From: Rickettsiella endosymbiont of Aleochara curtula
GTDB lineage: Bacteria > Pseudomonadota > Gammaproteobacteria > Diplorickettsiales > Diplorickettsiaceae
Length of the DNA stretch: 64,000 nt
Direction: 5' to 3'
Assembly (NCBI RefSeq): GCF_964030935.1
Contig: NZ_OZ034990.1
Coordinates: 62,001 to 126,000 of the forward strand
In this document: piece after piece, positions 63,408-64,000 of the stretch
How positions within the stretch are numbered: position 1 is the stretch's first letter
Layout: every line of letters begins with the position of its first letter
Position numbers and translations under genes: made by a program
The notes under the pieces: generated by a model
The model's database searches: none
The model's input: only the letters and a program-made list of their open reading frames with translations
What the model was told of the DNA's origin: nothing

Positions 63408-64000
63408 TTGTCTAGTTTAAAAGAAATCTATGTTCCAGATTTAGGTAATGTGGCCGCGGCGGCTATTATTGAAATCCCCGTTAAAGTGGGCCAAGTTATC
63501 GATGTAGAAGATGCCTTAATTACGTTAGAAAGTGATAAGGCATCGATGGATATTCCTTCGCCTTTAGCCGGAAAGCTGAAAGAATTAAAAGTTAAAGTGG
63601 GTGATAAAGTTTCTAAAGGTGATTTGATTGCTATTTTAGAAACAGAAGAATCTAGTACTTCTGATGAAAAATCACAGACTACTTCTGCTGCTCCAGCCAG
63701 CACAGAAAAAATATCCATCCCAGATGCAAGCACTGCCACGGCTGCGCCAGAATTAACCAAGGTAGAAATTTCTTCTCGGTCAGCAGAATTGAAAGAGGAA
63801 GGTGATGAAGACAATGACGAAGAACAAGAAGATGTCCATGCCGGGCCTGGTGTTCGACGTTTAGCACGAGAGTTTGGACTCGATTTGAATAAAATTAGCG
63901 GTAGCGGACAAAAAGGTCGCATCATTAAGGAAGATTTACAAAAATTTGTTAAAGCACATCTCAGTCAAAGTGCTCATGGCCAAATGGGTTTACCCTCGGC
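63408..64000 (+). CDS. aceF: Pyruvate dehydrogenase E2 component AceF (partial, N-terminus)
   Basis: The frame is open from a TTG at 63408 (AGAGGAG seven bases upstream) to the right edge, 197 codons. It encodes one lipoyl domain (residues 1-80; lipoyl Lys in ESDKASMD), an acidic Ser/Thr-rich linker, and the peripheral-subunit-binding domain (PGVRRLAREFGLDLNKISGSGQKGRIIKEDL). The catalytic domain lies beyond the window. Only one lipoyl domain is present before the binding domain, against three in E. coli. The TTG start is supported by the ribosome site; no ATG precedes the lipoyl domain. Confidence 0.95.
   Translation, partial: MSSLKEIYVPDLGNVAAAAIIEIPVKVGQVIDVEDALITLESDKASMDIPSPLAGKLKELKVKVGDKVSKGDLIAILETEESSTSDEKSQTTSAAPASTEKISIPDASTATAAPELTKVEISSRSAELKEEGDEDNDEEQEDVHAGPGVRRLAREFGLDLNKISGSGQKGRIIKEDLQKFVKAHLSQSAHGQMGLPS

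Overview
The window reads as an AT-rich chromosomal segment of an intracellular gammaproteobacterium of the order Legionellales, most likely a Rickettsiella/Diplorickettsia-like member of the Coxiella side of the order. Three things point there: an icmT-icmS pair (Dot/Icm type IVB secretion), large putative secreted effectors mixed with housekeeping genes, and many dispersed short palindromes between genes. The taxonomic call is inference from gene content.

Layout. 1-15 kb: four large proteins (partial gene ending beyond base 1, 6133-8796, 9320-10678, 11017-14463) that appear to share a membrane module of about 165 residues behind different N-terminal parts, one of them an M9-collagenase-like zinc peptidase. 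A broken IS256-family element (4767-6096) sits in the tail remnant of what looks like a fifth member. 14.5-34.8 kb: mostly housekeeping genes (an endonuclease III relative, rpoH, ispG, an L,D-transpeptidase, recJ, dusA, feoABC, murE, murF, mraY, hflD), interrupted by small candidate effectors at 20.1-23.0 kb. 35-43.7 kb: accessory genes (dehydrogenase-like protein, a 30-residue-repeat protein, copper ATPase, panD, an APH-type kinase, a toxin-antitoxin pair) and two decayed genes. 43.9-53.7 kb: a membrane protein of unknown function followed by a tightly packed seven-gene run (Rsm22-like methyltransferase, UDP-GlcNAc 2-epimerase, EamA exporter, glycosyltransferase, NodU/TobZ-type carbamoyltransferase, GT2 glycosyltransferase, CocE/NonD hydrolase), ending beside tRNA-Phe. 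54.3-64 kb: icmT, icmS, putA, a Kef-type antiporter, ampE, aceE and the start of aceF.

Two observations stand out. First, six putative effector genes (starts 2836, 8796, 10678, 11017, 20663, 22523) share one promoter layout: two TTAAG/TTAAT-like half-sites offset by exactly 11 bp, then exactly 10 bp, then a -10-like hexamer. This closely resembles the PmrA box described for Dot/Icm genes and effectors in Legionella and Coxiella, and it ties otherwise unrelated proteins into one candidate regulon. Second, the 45.2-53.7 kb run looks like a pathway that builds, carbamoylates, exports and hydrolytically matures a sugar-containing compound of unknown identity.

Two families of dispersed repeats are present. 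One is a palindrome of the TCATTGCGAGC...GGCAATCC type, seen in eight places. The other has a core near ACATGAGGAT...GCGAAGAGTAT; one copy of it lies in frame inside ampE.
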